Positions 44,216 to 56,087 of a stretch of 64,000 bases of DNA are shown here, one piece after another (within the stretch, counting starts at the first letter, position 1; each line of letters opens with the position of its first letter). The notes under the pieces were generated by a model. It searched no databases, was not told the DNA's origin, and saw only the letters and a program-made list of their open reading frames with translations. The position numbers were made by a program, and so were the translations under genes. The stretch comes from Siphonodentalium dalli (Eukaryota > Mollusca > Scaphopoda > Gadilida > Siphonodentaliidae): NCBI GenBank assembly GCA_032622095.1, contig CP136061.1, forward strand, positions 91,427,845 to 91,491,844. Reading direction: 5' to 3'.

Positions 44216-45683
44216 CTATATCTGCTGTGCGGCATACTCTAACTTTTGTCTAACCATGGCCTGATAAGCTGCTTTCTTGAGTGCTTTAATTTGTGTTTTG
44301 ATATTCCTTTTTAAGAATCCCAGGGACTGATTTGCACTCAGAGTTGTTCGTTTTATGTGGGCATTAAATGAGAGATTGTTTGTGAGGTCGATTCCCAAAT
44401 ATCGCGCGTTATTGACATGATCAAGTACTTGGGAGTGTAGGATGTAGTCCCAAATTATGGGTTTTGCTTTGCGGCTGACTGTGAGGACTTGACATTTTGA
44501 GGGGTTGAAGGCCATATCCCAATTTTGCTCCCATGTCTGTAGTTTGTTTAGGTCATTTTGTAATTGTTCGCAGTCTTTCGAGTTAGTTATTGTCATGTAT
44601 AGTCCGGTGACATCAGCAAATAAGCGTGTTTGAGCAGTTATGTTGTTTGGTAAATCATTGATGTATACCAGGAACATCAGGGGCCCCAGGACCTAGCCCT
44701 GGGGGGCCCCAGGACCTAGCCCTGGGGTACACCAGATGTCACTGAGACTTCAGAGGAGGCATCCCCCTCCAGGACAACAACTTGGGTTCTGTTGTTGAGA
44801 AAGGCTCTGATCCAGTTTAATGTGGTTCCACCAATGCCGTAATGTTCAAGTTTATAGAGCAATTTGCCATGGTTTACCTTGTCAAAGGCTTTACTGAAAT
44901 CAAGCAAGATACGATCAGTCTGCTGTCCTGCAGCAAGGCGTCTCAAAAGATTATCAGCTAGTTGCACGAGTTGTGTTTCACATGATTGTCTTTCCCTAAA
45001 GCCATGCTGCAGATCAGAGAGGATCTTATTCTTTTTCAGATGCTTCGTGGTGTTGGATGCAATGATGTGCTCAGTTAGTTTGCAGATGATACAGGTAAGG
45101 GTGATCGGTCTATAATTTGCCGGGTTTGTTTTATCACCCTGCTGGTATACAGGAACCACATTACCCTTTGTCCAGTCCTGTGGGAGGACACCTTCCTTCA
45201 AGGTCTTTTGAATAAGATTGGTAAGAAGGGGGCAATTTCGTATCGGAGTTGTTTCAGAATAATTGGTTTAATATTGTCTGGCCCAGCTGCTTTGTTTATT
45301 TTAAGATTTGATAGGAGTTTAAGGATTCCTTCCTCTGATACCTCTATGTTTTCCATGTTGGGATATCCAAAGTTGTTGGTGGTCACAAAGGTATCACTCA
45401 AATGACCCCTGATGGAGGCTAGAGAGAATTGTGACAGAGTGAGAGGGTTCCTGGATGAGAAGACTGACTGAAATTGATTATTTAGGGTATTTGCTTTGTT
45501 TATATTGTTTGCTTGTATTTTACCTGCTGGGTCTTTTATGGGTCCAACGCTGCTCTGAGACTGTCGGGTATTCTTAATAAATGAGAACAGACTCTTAGTA
45601 ATTGGTCGGTAGTTGTTGTTTTGAGAGTCGTCACGTGAGTTTTCATTGGCAACTTCAAGGATGGTGCTGATGTGTTTATCATA
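44216..45683 (-). pseudogene. CR1-like reverse transcriptase, broken
   Basis: Frames at 45401-45198, 45201-44716 and 44677-44216 carry consecutive RT motifs: AAGPDNIKPIILKQL, VPVYQQGDKTNPANYRPITL, LLDFSKAFDKVNHGKLLYKL and TSGVPQG. An INDLP segment and FADVTG follow. The last should be FADD, so the second catalytic Asp is Val. Right after GVPQG there is a TAG, and a 26 bp tandem duplication (about 44,679-44,730) shifts the frame. C-terminal FNPSKCQVLTVSRK and NARYLGIDLTNNLSF are typical thumb-region phrases. The enzyme is dead. Confidence 0.85.
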
Positions 45684-45684
45684 A

Positions 45685-47406
45685 TTATGCCAGCTTAATT
45701 TCTTTCTTAGCTTGACGTTTCATGGCCCTGTGCTTTTGTTTAATTACTGGGCTGACTGATCTTTTCATCTGTTGGTATAAGTGGTCCCTCCTTTTGATAA
45801 TGCGCTTGATACGTTTGTTGATCCAGGCTAGAGGTATTTTGGTTTTAATGTTTTTCTTAGGGACAAATTTTGAGGTACCTATTTCAATGTGGTGTTTGAA
45901 CTGGGTCCATATTTCCTCTACTGATATCTTGGAGCAAAAGATTGTGGCAAAGTTAGTGCGGATGTATTCCCTGAAGCTCTCCCAGTCTGCTTTGGAGTAT
46001 AGATATACTGTTCTAGGTGATGCTTTGGTAATTGATGGTTTTAGATTTGCTGTTATGAATACAATATCGTGGTCGGATACTCCTGAATTTATGTTGATTG
46101 TTTGTATGTGTGCGGGATCTGATGTTAAGACCAGGTCTAGAGTGTGTTTGTCTCTGGTTTTCCCTGTGACTACTTGTGTTAGTGTGAAATCGTCAAGTAG
46201 GTCGATAAATTCTTCATAGAGCGTTAGGTTGGGACACTTGCTTCTTATTTTGGGTATATTTTCCTTGTCCCAATCGAGATTAGGGAAGTTGAAGTCACCG
46301 GCTACCCAAATGTGTCCATTAAATTTAGCAATTGATTCAAGATTAAGATTCAATGCATCTATGCTATCTTTGTCACTTTCTTCAGGGCGGTAGAAAGCTC
46401 CAAGATAAAGTGCCTTACATGAGTGAAGTTTGATTTTCACCCATAACTGTTCGCTTTCCTGTGGTATGTTGGACGGTAGAGAACGTTCTGTTACTGTCAG
46501 GCAGTTTTTGACAATGATGCAAACCCCTCCTCCCTTTACTTTGAGTCTGTCCTTTATAAATATCGAATACCCGAGAGACTGTGGCAGGATTTCACCATCA
46601 GCGATGTGTGGTTTCAGCCATGTTTCGGTCCCAACAATTATGTCAGGAGACTCAGTTTCAAGAATGGCTTGGAGTTGATCTCTTTTATTCATGATGGAGC
46701 AGAAGTTTATGTTCAAAAGTTTAAGTCTCGTCGTTTTAGGATTCATGTTCCATGACTTTTTTTGATGGGGTGGGGATTCCATGTTAGTTAGCGGCTTGTT
46801 TATAATTGATTGACTAGCTTCGCTTCCCGGCTGGGTGTCCGGATCAAGTTGCGAGAGGACAGAGTAACCATTGGGAGTTTCAAATGAATTTGAAAGAAAT
46901 GATGAATTTGACAGATTTATCTCGTCGCAAAAAGTACATTTCCAAGAGAATGACTTATTCAATTGTTCCAGTACTGTGTATGTTTCATTGTTCATGTGTT
47001 GACATTGTGCATGGGACCATTGTAGGCATCCATCACACTCTAGTCCTTGGTGATCGTCCAGGACAGCCATGTTACAGTTCCCGCAGGGTAATTATGGTGG
47101 TGAATTTTGACTGACTGCGGTATCTGGCTCAGGGTTTGTCTCAATGTCCCAGGGGAATGAGATCAAAAGGAGTGCCAAGTACAGTAGCCAACGGTGCCTT
47201 AACTTTGGTTTTTGAAATTGGTTGTTCAGAGAACCTCTCTTCAAAACATTTAGCAAGGCTGCACAATTATTCATTTTCTGTGCCATTAATTTCCATGAGT
47301 TTTGTGTGCTTGTCCCAAAGAGCACATACTTGGGTGTTTTTTCGGGTTTGGTTAAGGCCAGGAGGCCTAAACTTACTTGAAAAAGCAGAAAACAACCGGA
47401 AAACAT
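45685..47406 (-). pseudogene. CR1-like ORF: 2A-like leader, PHD finger, endonuclease
   Basis: The 47406-47092 frame encodes a hydrophobic segment ending SFPWDIETNPEP, a 2A-type sequence in which the usual NPGP is NPEP. After TAA at 47092-47094 the same frame continues. It gives a Cys4-His-Cys3 PHD-like finger (GLECDGCLQWSHAQCQ, then WKCTFCDE) and an AP-endonuclease domain: LLNINFCSIMNKRDQL, VGTETWLKP, VAGDFNFPNLDW (Asp-x-Asn active site) and VSDHDIVF. The endonuclease frame is otherwise intact for 461 codons. In such elements the endonuclease nicks target DNA for target-primed reverse transcription. 2A sequences cause ribosome skipping; this one has probably lost that activity. Confidence 0.85.
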
Positions 47407-47713
47407 GTCCTCGTTTTGTTGTCAAATCTTCACTTCCGGTTTGACAGCGCTTACCTGAAGGTCAAGGACACGTGATTTGAATGAATGAAATCTAAGAAAG
47501 TTTGATTTCTTCGAGAATCTGAACTTTTATTTCCCTATTTTGGTAGGGAATGTTGCTTAGATAAAGATACACAACCACAGCTGGTAAATTGCTCCGATCC
47601 CAACGATACAACCTGGGTTTTTGAGAAAAGATAGAGCGAGAGACAGTAGAAGTTGTGAGTGCACGACGCATGCGCATGACCATACTCGCTGTTCTTCGAC
47701 CGCTTCGTTTAAT

Positions 47714-48164
47714 GGTTACACTGGTGTAAATATTTCCCATAGGCTTCAATGTTAACGTTTGTTGATCTGCATCAGAGGTCAAATGGAAACTGTTCAAACT
47801 GCCTTCGGATTATGTGAGCTTGACATCTGTGGAAACTTTCCCAATAAAAAAATCAACACCGTCTAGCAGGGAATCCACTTCAAATTTTCGTTTTTTCATG
47901 ACTAGGGTCAGTTCCGCACTAAAAAAATATTGTCATTTTTTCAATCACACTTAAAATTTCTAAACAGCCACAACAGACTTCACCTTTAATGAATGGGCCT
48001 CTTGGCAAATGAAGTTTGTGGGAGAATGATTCCTTGAATTTTTGTCAACAGTTTACATTTAATTCATGCAACCAATCACAGCCCAGAGTGTTTTAACTGT
48101 GAAACTCTATACTCCTCCCGCAACCGCAGGGGGAGCTGGCTATAGTATTTACACCAGTGTAACC
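47714..48164. repeat. 451 bp terminal repeat, copy 1
   Basis: 19 bp perfect inverted ends and a non-coding interior. Identical to 52201-52651 except for one base near the right end (GGCTATAG vs GACTATAG). Confidence 0.95.
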
Positions 48165-49102
48165 TAAAGGGCCATGTGGCCTTTCTTCATATTTTTTGTG
48201 CATAACCCATTGTGAACCTTGATATATACCTATAATTATTAAACTGATGTTGTTTTAAAAAAATGTGTTTTTAATGCCATGTGACCCTTTAATTGGAACC
48301 CACCCAATAATACACCCATTCAGAATAAAAAGCCAAAATGCAGGTTGGATTTGAGTTTAATTTAATAATATGAGGCATCTAATAAAGCATGAGAAGTAAT
48401 ACCACATTCATTTGATCAGGTTTTCACTTGGCTTTCATCTGTTGTGTCCCATGAATTTAATTTCTCCACAGGAACAGATATGCACAGGTTTCATTTAACC
48501 CTATGCAAATCAGCTGCAGATTCACACAAAAAATGCCTTTACTTTGAAAAATAAATAGTGTGGAGGGTTCATTAGTCAGTAAACTTGGCATAATTTTGAA
48601 GAACAATTACTACTTGTCCCAAAATCAGAAAAATTAAGTGGAAAATTATTTAAACAATGAGCTCAGACAAGGGTGTTTTAACCCTGGGTCAGGTGAATTT
48701 TCCTGATTGAAAATGGTGCTAAAATTTGTAATGTCTGCTGCAATCCCAATTAGAAGGAATCCTTAATCTATTGTCTCACAGTATCAAATGTCGTTAACTA
48801 ACATTGGACAGGGGGTGCCAATGATGAGGTTATAATGACAACATGTTCCTTCAGCTGATAAAGTAGTAATATATCAACAGATAAGATGGCAGACATTTTC
48901 AAGCATCATTAATTTCAAAACTCCTTAAAAGCAAGGTGCTGATCTCAGAACTGTTAGTTGTCATCATTTCTCGAGACAAATATCATTTCTCATTGTAAAA
49001 ATTCTGGAAGTTGTATATTCGCGAGAAGAATTTTCCAAATTAATGCTGTTAATGTGACAGAGTTGTTGAGTGGATTTTGGAATTTGTGAGGACTGTGAGA
49101 CA
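48165..49102. other. 5' region of transposase-like gene, non-coding
   Basis: No exon could be assigned. It probably contains the promoter and 5' UTR, and an unrecognised upstream exon is possible. Confidence 0.4.
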
Positions 49103-51700
49103 ATGAAGTTTACATTTGATAATCCCCTCAGATTCAAACCAGGACACAAACAGTTGTATAAAGCCAAGCGAGAACCATATGTGGATAACAGAGTAGTGAA
49201 ACATTTACGCAAAAGAACGATCATTACATCACTGGACATTCTCGAAAAGCCAAACTCTGTGAGAGCACATCAAACTCGGTCTGCTGCAAACAGTCTTAAT
49301 CCAAGAGGGAAGGGTCAATCTGACAACAAAGAGCCTGAAAGAAAAAATGAAAGGTAAACATCTCTCACAATATTCCATGCAACAAACAATGTTATATGCA
49401 TGTTCTTTTCATCATATAGATAAGAAATAGGGGGGGGGTGAAATTCAGCATTATAATATCAATAAACTAAACATATATTTGATCTTCTCAAATCAAGTGT
49501 ATGACTTTAAAATCTTTTTTCAAAATCTTGGCTGTGTCCTCCTGCATGACAACAAAAATTAATTTGACATGCCCCCATCCCTCTGTGTGCAGGAAATGAT
49601 TTGAAAACTGTACCCTGAGTCAAAACACAGGTTTTCAGCCTAATAATTTGCAGATAGAGTTACTCCCCTTATTCTGTTCATATGAATTGGGTCACTAATT
49701 GCAAACAGCACAGGTATAACATTGCTTTGCATGCAGATATATATAAATTAAATTGCAGCACTGTGAGTGCTTTAGTTTACTATTCATTCAAAGGACTGTT
49801 TGGAGCAGGCAGTGTTTTTAAAGAAAAAAAATATCTCACAGTTAGACCGATATGTATGTACCTTTAATATATATGGTTCAAAGAGTAAAATTTAGGATTT
49901 TAATTTTTAATTTTCAGAAATGATAGCCCAGACAAGAGATGTGTCAGTGGTTGGCAATGCGAATGCAGATCAAACAGGGTGGTCAATATACGCCGAAATG
50001 CGATGATGTGGAACTCTTCCTTCGAAAAACATAGGGCATATAAACCCCCGTGTACAGGATTCCTATACTGGGACATGAACGCTGAGGAAATTCGTGGAAT
50101 TGGATGTAGAGAGAAAATGATTTGCACGTGTTGTGATTTTAGATCTGAAATTTTCAACCTGTATGATGAAATTATAACAGGGAACCCTGGCAGGAGACCA
50201 GCAAAACCAAATGTTGGACTTTCAGTCGGATTATCTAAAACACCCATTGCAGCAGGAGGATTCAGACGCATATGTGCAAGTGCTAATATTCCCCCGCCAG
50301 CCGAAAAGTCAATTCAGAGCACAGCAAATAAAAGTTTACCAAAAATTGAGGAAATAAATAAAAAGGATCTCCGAGAAAGACGTTCGAAACTCATACATAA
50401 ACAACAAACTGATGGAAAGAAGAGTCCACATATCATCGACGCACAGGCAGATGGACTTTATAATAATCCGATTTATTCTGGGTGTGGCAGAAACCCATTT
50501 CAACCAAGCACTCAAGTTATATACAGTGTTGTTGAAAATCTAACGCCGTCACATGACATTATTGGACTTGTGGTGCACAACAAGCTTTGTTCGAAACGCA
50601 AACACCTGAACAAATGTGATAATCACACATGTGGGAAAGACTGTTTCGCAACGATTCCATTTGAGAAGAGCATCGGCGATGAGAGAACATGGGCGAAAGA
50701 AGCATTTGGTGAAATGAAAACCAATAGCAATATCGAGATTGGTCACCTTGTTACTGATCCCGATGCAGCGGGCTTCAAAGGCTGTGAGGATCTCTATGAC
50801 GAAGGAGCAACAGCGACCAGACCAACTCATCAACTGGACTCAGCTCATGTGTCGAGAAACCATCGGAAATTCATCAAAAACCATAAGACGCTGCCAACTC
50901 TCATCGCTGGACCTGACCTAAAAAGCAAATCAAAACTGATAAATAAACTCGCAATGAACATTTCTGATCGATGTCAGGGTGAATTGACATCTGCGGGAAA
51001 GCATTTCAAAGCCAACGCTGAAGGAATGGAGAAACATTTACTGAATGTGAAAGAAGCAATAGTGAAGTGTTTCCAAAACTCCCATGTTATGTGTAAAAAA
51101 TACTCATATCTGTGCAAGGGAACGAAAAAATCCAACTGGATCGTTAAAAATGAAACTGTGCTAGGACCCAAATTTACGATCAATAAAACTTCGGACTGTT
51201 CGGATATTCTCACGGAGTGTGTTGACTACAGACTGTGTCCACAAATGATTGACAAGACTTTTCTTGGCATGAACACGCAAAAAGCCGAGGCATTCAACAG
51301 AGCAATTCGGGTATCTCTGCCCAAAAATGTGACATTTACCCGAAATGTTAGTGGGCGTGCACATTCAGCTTGCCATTCCACAAATGTAGGCTGTGGGAAT
51401 TCCATATCTGTGTTGTGTAAAGAACTTGATTGTGAGATTCACCCAAGATCAAAAGTGTCCAAAAGACTTGCAGCAGTGCAGAAGGCTGGAAATGACTTGA
51501 GATCATATAAAATGACCAAAAAGTCCAAACGGGCAAGAGTGGACAGGAGGGCAAAGTTATATGCTCTCTACGACAAACATAGTGAGGAAATTGCCTATCA
51601 GAAGGATATCATGATTCCACCTGAAGCATGTCCCAAACAGTTAAAGGAACACACATACACTAAGTCATCCAAGTGGAAAAGGGTTAAACCAAGGAGGTGA
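49103..51700 (+). CDS. Transposase-like protein, two exons
   Basis: Exon 1 is 49103-49353 (ATG at 49103; donor AAG|GTAAAC); exon 2 is 49918-51700 (acceptor ATTTTCAG|A). The phase-2 intron keeps one frame, giving ~677 residues with no internal stop. Features of exon 2 in order: a Cys-rich start, NVGLSVGLSKTPI, a DAQADGLYNNPIYSG segment with possible first acidic residue (~260), Cys/His-rich CSKRKHLNKCDNHTCGKDC, LVTDPDAAGFKG (~363), and TQKAEAFNRAIRVSLPKN (Glu ~541). Spaced acidic residues and the AEAFNRAI segment resemble Mutator/Kolobok-type DDE transposases. The sequence belongs to a multi-copy invertebrate family. The DDE assignment is inference. The gene ends 20 bp from the convergent nuclease gene. 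Confidence 0.7.
49354..49917 (+). other. Intron of the transposase-like gene
   Basis: GTAAAC at the 5' end and a TTTTTAATTTTCAG tract at the 3' end. Removing it joins two frames in phase, and the total coding length becomes divisible by three. The intron contains a short G run near 49,430. Confidence 0.65.
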
Positions 51701-51720
51701 AATGTACCTTTCTCTTTAAC

Positions 51721-52119
51721 TCAAATCAGACAAAAGGGTCTATGTGCCCTAGTGCAATATTTCTGTCCCTCGCAATGGCGTCGTTCAACATTTTTTTCAT
51801 GGCTTTCCATAACAATGTGGTCGGGATTTACACATGTCTTCCTATGGCATATGTGACTAAGTTCGAGGCTGCCAGGGTAATAGGCGGGTGGAGACATCGC
51901 GAGTCTGTGTTTTATGACGAATGCTATTCGGTGGACACCCCAATCCTTTCTCGGCTGACCGGGCTCAGAATTATAACTCGAAGGGAACTTGACATATAAA
52001 TATCCATAACCGTCCTTTCTTGTCCGACCTGTCCAAACGCGACAGTCGAACAACCCCTCAAATCTCGATTTTTCGGATAATTTCGCATTGTAAAAATCAT
52101 AAAATTGACTCTCCTCCAT
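51721..52119 (-). CDS. His-Cys-box homing-endonuclease-like nuclease
   Basis: 132 residues, ATG at 52119, intact. Residues His89, Cys91, Cys96, His101 and Asn110 (in LSHICHRKTCVNPDH and the following segment) have exactly the spacing of the I-PpoI active site and first zinc site (His98, Cys100, Cys105, His110, Asn119). A second cluster Cys116, Cys122, His126, Cys130 resembles its second zinc site. The protein should therefore be a compact beta-beta-alpha-metal nuclease. It is convergent with the transposase-like gene (20 bp between stops) and enclosed by the same terminal repeats. It may assist transposition or be a passenger homing enzyme; which of the two is unknown. Confidence 0.75.
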   Translation of the reverse strand: MEESQFYDFYNAKLSEKSRFEGLFDCRVWTGRTRKDGYGYLYVKFPSSYNSEPGQPRKDWGVHRIAFVIKHRLAMSPPAYYPGSLELSHICHRKTCVNPDHIVMESHEKNVERRHCEGQKYCTRAHRPFCLI

Positions 52120-52200
52120 GTTTATTCACTTGTATGACTTAAATGTGTGTTTAAAAATTGGATTTGGGACATGCTATCAGGAACTGGATAAATACCTTTA

Positions 52201-52651
52201 GGTTACACTGGTGTAAATATTTCCCATAGGCTTCAATGTTAACGTTTGTTGATCTGCATCAGAGGTCAAATGGAAACTGTTCAAACTGCCTTCGGATTAT
52301 GTGAGCTTGACATCTGTGGAAACTTTCCCAATAAAAAAATCAACACCGTCTAGCAGGGAATCCACTTCAAATTTTCGTTTTTTCATGACTAGGGTCAGTT
52401 CCGCACTAAAAAAATATTGTCATTTTTTCAATCACACTTAAAATTTCTAAACAGCCACAACAGACTTCACCTTTAATGAATGGGCCTCTTGGCAAATGAA
52501 GTTTGTGGGAGAATGATTCCTTGAATTTTTGTCAACAGTTTACATTTAATTCATGCAACCAATCACAGCCCAGAGTGTTTTAACTGTGAAACTCTATACT
52601 CCTCCCGCAACCGCAGGGGGAGCTGACTATAGTATTTACACCAGTGTAACC
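52201..52651. repeat. 451 bp terminal repeat, copy 2
   Basis: Same orientation as copy 1, one substitution. It is preceded by CCTTTA and followed by TAAT. Confidence 0.95.
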
Positions 52652-52655
52652 TAAT

Positions 52656-53402
52656 AATATGCTGTCGTTGCGGGACGATAAATTTGTGGCATACGACGCC
52701 ATTCGACCAATCACATCAGTGTATATTGGATATATACCTAATTCCGCACGCACAGGGTTTTTCGACGCATTTCGCCTTGCATGTAGTATTTGTTTATAAA
52801 ATTTAACCTGAAGCTTTTCACATGGCATACGTTTGTGAGTTACCGGTGTTATTTCAACGCCCCATAGTTCACTGCCATACAGGATACTTGGTTTGATGAG
52901 TTTATCGTAAAGGTTTATATATGTGCGCAAAGGGAGTGGTGCTTTATCGTTGGATGCGCTTCTTAATGCAACTAAGGCTTTGCGAGCTTTAACGCTCATA
53001 TTACATATAGCTTGTTTAAATGTTCCATTACTGGTAAAATTTATTCCAAGATAAGTGTATTCCTTCACAATTTCAAAGTTAAGTTTTCTCGATGTAAAAT
53101 TTTGGATTAATAGAACGATTTCTTGATCGAAATATTGCATATTTAGTTTTGTCCTCATTGATTTTGAGTTCATTAGTCTGCGTATATTCGTTTAGTTTAT
53201 CTAAACAAAGCTGTAACCCAGCCGGACTATCAGATAATAAAACAAGATCGTCGGCAAATAACAAATGATTTACCTGGCTATTGCCAATTTGCACGGGGCA
53301 GCATGTATCATTGAAAAGTTTTCCAACATCATCTATACATATTTTAAATAACGTAGGTGACAGAATACTCCCTTGGCGTACATCAATTGTTGACAAACAC
53401 AC
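52656..53402 (-). pseudogene. Second LINE reverse transcriptase fragment
   Basis: The minus-strand frame from 53402 carries DVRQGSILSPTLFKICIDDV and LLFADDLVLLSDS (intact FADD catalytic motif), then LKINEDKTK. After a frameshift near 53,100 it continues with VKEYTYLGINFTSNGTF, RTYINLYDKLIKPSILYGSE and the C-terminal helical region. It runs leftward into the right end of the 4.94 kb transposon unit, which may have truncated it. The family differs from the CR1-like element at 44-47 kb. Fingers and endonuclease parts are missing. Confidence 0.8.
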
Positions 53403-56087
53403 AGGCCCCAGTCCTTTACACGTTCATATGAATGGAAGCATACATGGGATGAATTTGATGAACACGGGATGAATTTGTCCGTGTAATTGTAAAGTTGGAA
53501 TTGTATATATGTGATCATCCGTCACTGCGCGGCGTCAGTTCATTGTTTACAGTGTTGTTGTTGACATTAAAGCTTTTGTGAATTACCCTGGTGCGTACAG
53601 TACATGTACATGTATATCCTCTCTTGTAAATGTACATGCATGTGCTTTGAAACAATCAAATTCAGAACACTGTCAACTGGATTGTCAACATTCTAATATT
53701 AATAGCTGCTCGTTGTTATTATTGTCACTATTGGTTGACATCGAAGCTTGTGTTAAATGTACCTCTATCCTCTCGTGTCAGTAAATGTGCCAGTGTTTTG
53801 ATACTAAGTCACAACACCGCAATTTCAACATCAGCACTGCGTCGAATGAAGTCTGACCCCGGTCGGCGGATCATGCCATGATTGACATGAATCTCTACTC
53901 TCGAATTTAGTGGAAATTGCAGGGGGGGGGGGGGGTCTGCAAAAAAATTCCGTATATAGGGCCGGGGTGGGTGGGTGGTCCAGAGGCGGAAAAAATGGTG
54001 CTTGTAAATTTTTTCCAAAATGGGTTTTTTACCAACAATTTACAAGTACTGACCATGTAATGTTGTTTGTAAGCATGTTAGTACCATGATTGATGGTATA
54101 GGGCTATATGGGCAGCTAAAGTGACTCTTTAGCTTCAGATTTAGCAACATTCTGGATTTCACAGTATCCCGGACCACTTCACAGTGGACCACCGTATTAA
54201 CGTTTAGGAAACTTATGATCAACGGAAGAAATATTTAGTAACAAAATTAATATATTACCCAGTTGTATTATCTGAATAAAAGTAATAAAACAAAAAAACT
54301 GTATCAAATTGGATAGTACATGGTGAATACTCAATGATGACTAGATATCATTAACCTGATTGTTGCATAACATGAAATTGAAAAGGGTATCTCATAAATT
54401 TCTAATGTCTGAAATACTGTCTTGTTCTGGCATGTAATCAAATTCATTCCTTCTGGTTATTTCTCATCTTGAATGATTGCAAGTAATGTTAATTTGCAAC
54501 AATTATCCAAATAAAACTGAATTGGTTATGATGAATGACATTACTGTTTACTGCTCAGACAATCCCAAATGAAGGTGACGCTATTCTCATTGAATTTCCG
54601 AACTTCATCTGGGAGCTTTACTGCTCAACAAGACGAAACTAAAATACTAATTGTATACTTTTATCACTTACAAATAGATGAACTGAAATAATGTGATGCA
54701 TTCAGATGCATTGAGAAATGACATTCAATTCTTCATTCTCGTCTATCACCATACCAAACCACAACAAAAGTTGACAACCGACACTTAACTTATAGTGCAA
54801 AAACTTGTATGGACTGAATTTCATAAAGTCGAACAGGGCCCATAACTCTGGTAGGCGTTGGTGGTCACAAGTTCACAACCCGCGATATTATGCATATTCG
54901 TCCCCCATTTCTCCGTCACCATGCCATAGGGCATCAAATATGCCAACTGACTCTTGAGTTAAAATTCAAAATGTTTGTACGGACAGACGGCTTGAGACGT
55001 CAACTATATACCTGCCGACTGATATCGGGCAGTATAATAACCATATATCTGTGTGTATACCTAACCAAAAAACAATTCCCCATCCCGTTGGATAAGACTA
55101 AAGAGTTCTTTGATCATGCACATATAATTGTGGAACCCCTGACCTGTTTACCACTGTTTACACTGGCCAGTGTTCTCTATCAGACACAACACACTCGATA
55201 TATTAAGGCTATAATGGGGTCTAGGGCAATTTGTGACATATATAGTGTACCTACACAATGCTTAATTAATATTGTTGTTAGATACTGAAAACACCAGGAA
55301 ACACATGGAAATACAGTATATTTTTCGTTTTTCTGATCTGTGTATACCAATTAGTAAGGCAGTTAACACAGTTTTTGAAGAACGGCCAAAAAAAAACCTC
55401 TGAAATTTTGATAAAAACATGAGAAACGGGGGGTGGGTCCCCAAAATTTTGGAGGAAAAAAATATTTTTTTTGCAAAAATGGGGTGGTGGGTCCCTCGAG
55501 GTCGGAAAAAAACTTTTTGGGCCCTATATGTGCAATTTTTTTCCAGACCCCCCCCTGGAAATTGTCAATGATTAAGCCGGTATTCGCAGAATTGAAACTT
55601 GTCCGGTTATCAAAGGAACCGAAATCAGACCGTCTTAGCAACTGTCCACAATCGAAAAGGTAACAGTTTCCCAAAAAAACAATAGTTTGCTATCAACGAT
55701 AAATCATAAAATGGCGACGAAATGAGCTGATTGCTGAAGCGGGAACTAAACCCCAGAATGAGTGAGCATTACGTACCGTACTCAATATAATTCGCACGGA
55801 CCCGCATAACACAGAATGAATGCCGCATTAATGATACATATTAAATATCAGTAGAGTAAGACTCAGTCATAATGTATGAAGTCATTGCCCTATATAATAT
55901 GGTCGCCGATAAATATACTATTGAATTTTGGCGGCATGACTTTGAATCACGAAAATATTTAATTTAGACCATTTGCATGGAACATAAAATAACGGTATGG
56001 GACCGTCAAACTGATGAAACGGTATGGGACATTCGATTACGACTGCCCGAACCCTTCGAACCGACAGTAATTTCTAACAGTGCATGT
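53403..56087. other. Non-coding, G-rich simple tracts
   Basis: G runs lie near 53,925 and 55,430, followed by similar AAAAAAATTTTTT-type sequence. Both stretches give Gly/Pro/Phe-rich frames that are not protein-like. No exon is supported. Confidence 0.4.

Larger units (their letters stand above)
43468..47410 (-). mobile_element. CR1-like non-LTR retrotransposon, decayed
   Basis: Read leftward: a hydrophobic leader with a degenerate 2A motif, a PHD-type zinc finger, an AP endonuclease, a reverse transcriptase, then a 3' UTR ending near 43,468 in AATAAATTCTATTCTATTC, a short pentamer-repeat tail as in CR1/L2-type elements. Several stops and frameshifts and a mutated FADD motif make it inactive. 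The 5' end is placed near 47,410; an exact boundary was not found. Confidence 0.8.
47714..52651. mobile_element. DNA transposon unit with 451 bp direct terminal repeats and two genes
   Basis: It begins GGTTACACTGGTGTAAATA and ends with its reverse complement; TAAT flanks it on both sides (47710-47713 and 52652-52655). At each end lies a 451 bp repeat in the same orientation, differing at one base, and each repeat itself has the 19 bp inverted ends. The inner flanks are inverted (TAAAGG / CCTTTA). The 4 kb interior holds a spliced transposase-like gene and a convergent His-Cys-box nuclease gene. It could be one autonomous composite element or two MITEs that happen to flank the genes; the TAAT match favours movement as one unit. 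Confidence 0.65.

Noticed and set aside
47492-47797. 101-codon minus ORF overlapping the 451 bp repeat
   Set aside because: It runs from non-coding flank into the terminal repeat, and the other copy of the repeat has no matching gene.
54890-55674. ORFs on both strands (up to 132 codons)
   Set aside because: No domain, no splice support; Phe/Pro/Gly-rich frames come from A/T and G runs.
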